Of a stretch of DNA of 64,000 bases, positions 62,701 through 64,000 are shown piece after piece. This stretch comes from Pterobdella sp. o SKG-2022 (Eukaryota > Annelida > Clitellata > Hirudinida > Piscicolidae): the NCBI GenBank assembly GCA_964035795.1, contig OZ038321.1, forward strand, positions 7,290,079-7,354,078, written 5' to 3'. Below the pieces are notes generated by a model that saw only the letters and a program-made list of their open reading frames with translations, made no database searches and was not told where the DNA came from. The position numbers and the translations under genes were made by a program. The number at the start of each line of letters is the position of its first letter. Within the stretch, counting starts at the first letter, position 1.

Positions 62701-63980
62701 AACACTAACGTGCAAACAAACGTAAAACGATGATGTTGATTGAGTAAGATTAATATAAATGATCAGTCTATATAGATGTTGGTACATAAGGTTCGGCGTT
62801 ATGCCAATATGGAGTGGTTGTCTACTTATGAAGACTCGATGGTATGTTGTGCATGTAGACCAAATGATATGTTGGTGTATTGACGTTGTTAGTTTTATAT
62901 TTCAATAACTTAACATTATCGTTTTTTGATAAGGTTGTGCTTACCTGAACACTTGAAATTTTAAAGTTGAATTCACTCAAAACCACCCTACATAACACGT
63001 CTCTTTAGAGATAAGGTCACTTAAATTACTTCCGTAATAACAGTAAACAAAACACAATAACTTCACCATTTATTCACTGTTTTAATTCTTCAAACTAAAA
63101 TTTTTTCAAATATTCATTTGACGCTAGTCATAAATTTTTTAAGCATATTAGTTTATGCTGCTGTACCTGTCCCAGTAACTGGGTTTGACAGCAGTCGACG
63201 CAGGTTTTTGATACTACTAATAGCGTAATTTATATAATGTCATTTGCTTGGAACAAATTTTTATCGACTGTCAGCTCAAGCTAACGTCAAACTTGAAATT
63301 ATTGAATTCAATATTCGCCGTTCCCACTCTTGGACAGCTTGCCTTGTCGTTCTCAAAACAAAACGATCATCGGCCAGGCCAAATGAGTTTTAAACCTGAT
63401 TCAGGTCTGTATATATACAAGCTCTTAGATGCCAAACGTTCCCTAGTGCAGAGTGCGTCTTTTGGATGGGAAAAATTATTTCTCTTCATAACATGGAGTC
63501 AAAAGTTGCTGCATTATCAAGTGTCACCCAAGACTGGCATTCAAACTCTATGATCATGACACATCTAGGTCACTGATGTAAATAAGATGTATTTCTTTGA
63601 CATCTTGAATCTTTTTTAGGTGCATCTGTTATTACAGTCTTCCTATTTGAAAGGTCTTCTGCATTGTTTTGGTACTTTCCTGCAGTACTTGTTATCTCCC
63701 ACTCTGAAGCAGCATTTTTAGAGGTGTTTCAGGCAGTTTGTTGCTCCACATTATATATTTTAATTGTTACGAAGATGTTTATGGAAAATGATTTCAAAAT
63801 ATACCTGACCTAACTAATGCTTTTGATGGAATGTTCATTTTGAATCACAGGAGCCGATAGAGGGGCTGGAGGAAAGAGACCAGTTTAGACTGGAGAGCCA
63901 TGGAAAACTGCATGTGTTGTATGGAGGAACCAAGATAGTTCAACATACTCCACCTCCCAAAAACTCATCTGGAATCAAAG
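59774..63980 (+). CDS. ATP13A1: P5A-type ATPase ATP13A1, N-terminal part
   Basis: ATP13A1 (yeast Spf1) is an ER P5A pump that removes mislocalised tail-anchored and moderately hydrophobic helices. Exons: 59774-60040, about 60093-60180, about 60255-60370, about 60500-60569, 60757-60861, 61162-61285, 61796-61865, 62206-62312, 63851-63980; the gene runs off the window. Features in order: two N-terminal helices ([36 protein letters not shown]), [75 protein letters not shown], the actuator-domain start [20 protein letters not shown], and the catalytic TGES loop in [20 protein letters not shown], then [13 protein letters not shown]. The DKTGT phosphorylation site lies beyond the window. Very close to animal ATP13A1 throughout. 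Confidence 0.95.
63150..63500. repeat. Interspersed repeat, inverted copy of 38330-38705
   Basis: Begins with the hairpin in reverse (CTGCTGTACCTGTCCCAGTA, then ACAGCAG at 63188-63194) and continues with CTCAAGCTAACGTCAAACTT and CGTTCCCACTCTTGGACAG. It lies in an ATP13A1 intron. A plus-strand open frame from 63248 gives [12 protein letters not shown], then [14 protein letters not shown], similar to the 38-kb copy until about residue 45, after which the two diverge. Confidence 0.7.
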
Positions 63981-64000
63981 GTGTGTGATTGGTCGTTCAA

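Noticed and set aside
1..64000. CRISPR arrays, operons or bacterial-type defence genes
   Set aside because: No direct-repeat/spacer arrays and no intron-free gene clusters; every supported gene has spliceosomal introns.

Overview
The window is nuclear DNA from an animal. It is AT-rich, its genes are split by GT-AG introns of tens of bases to several kilobases, and it carries metazoan gene families, tRNA-derived SINEs, LINE fragments, a piggyBac element and MITE-like inverted repeats. Gene structure and repeats fit an invertebrate, most likely a lophotrochozoan such as an annelid or leech. That placement is an inference. There are no bacterial features.

Eight protein-coding genes can be reconstructed. 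From left to right: (1) the 3' half of a mucolipin/TRPML channel (+, 18-3354); (2) DIM1/TXNL4A, the U5 snRNP 15-kDa protein (-, 3513-4085), tail to tail with it; (3) an inositol polyphosphate multikinase, IPMK (+, 4640-6067); (4) a complete 14-exon FMR1/FXR-family RNA-binding protein (-, 8156-14173); (5) a giant gene of about 57 exons (+, 14880-48778) encoding a Lys-rich N-terminus, many ankyrin repeats, a WGR domain and a PARP regulatory plus catalytic domain; (6) a four-exon QxW/beta-trefoil (ricin-B-like) protein (+, 51648-52973); (7) TRMT44, a tRNA (uracil-2'-O)-methyltransferase (-, 53688-59216); (8) the 5' part of the P5A-type ATPase ATP13A1 (+, 59774 to the window end). Exon models for genes 1-4 and 6 were checked by summing lengths and reading phase. 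They close in frame at 142 aa (DIM1), 364 aa (IPMK), 503 aa (FXR) and 350 aa (lectin-like).

Three gene pairs are divergent with short shared upstream regions (DIM1/IPMK, FXR/PARP, TRMT44/ATP13A1). The last one contains a large imperfect palindrome between the two starts.

Most mobile DNA sits in introns of the PARP gene. It includes two LINE fragments of one family whose reverse transcriptase is followed by a PHD-like Cys/His finger, a third LINE fragment with RNase H, the 3' end of another LINE, and a piggyBac copy with intact TTAA duplications and terminal repeats. There is also a SINE nested inside a MITE with a 10-bp target duplication, and further inverted-repeat elements. A nested hairpin (CTGCTGT...ACAGCAG) recurs at six or more places and appears to be a LINE 3' end. 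A second motif around CCATGCTAGCATGG also recurs, with a GAT-rich tail.

The genes do not form an operon and no shared pathway is evident. The most notable item is the ankyrin-WGR-PARP gene, which resembles the nematode PME-5/tankyrase-like architecture more than vertebrate tankyrase.
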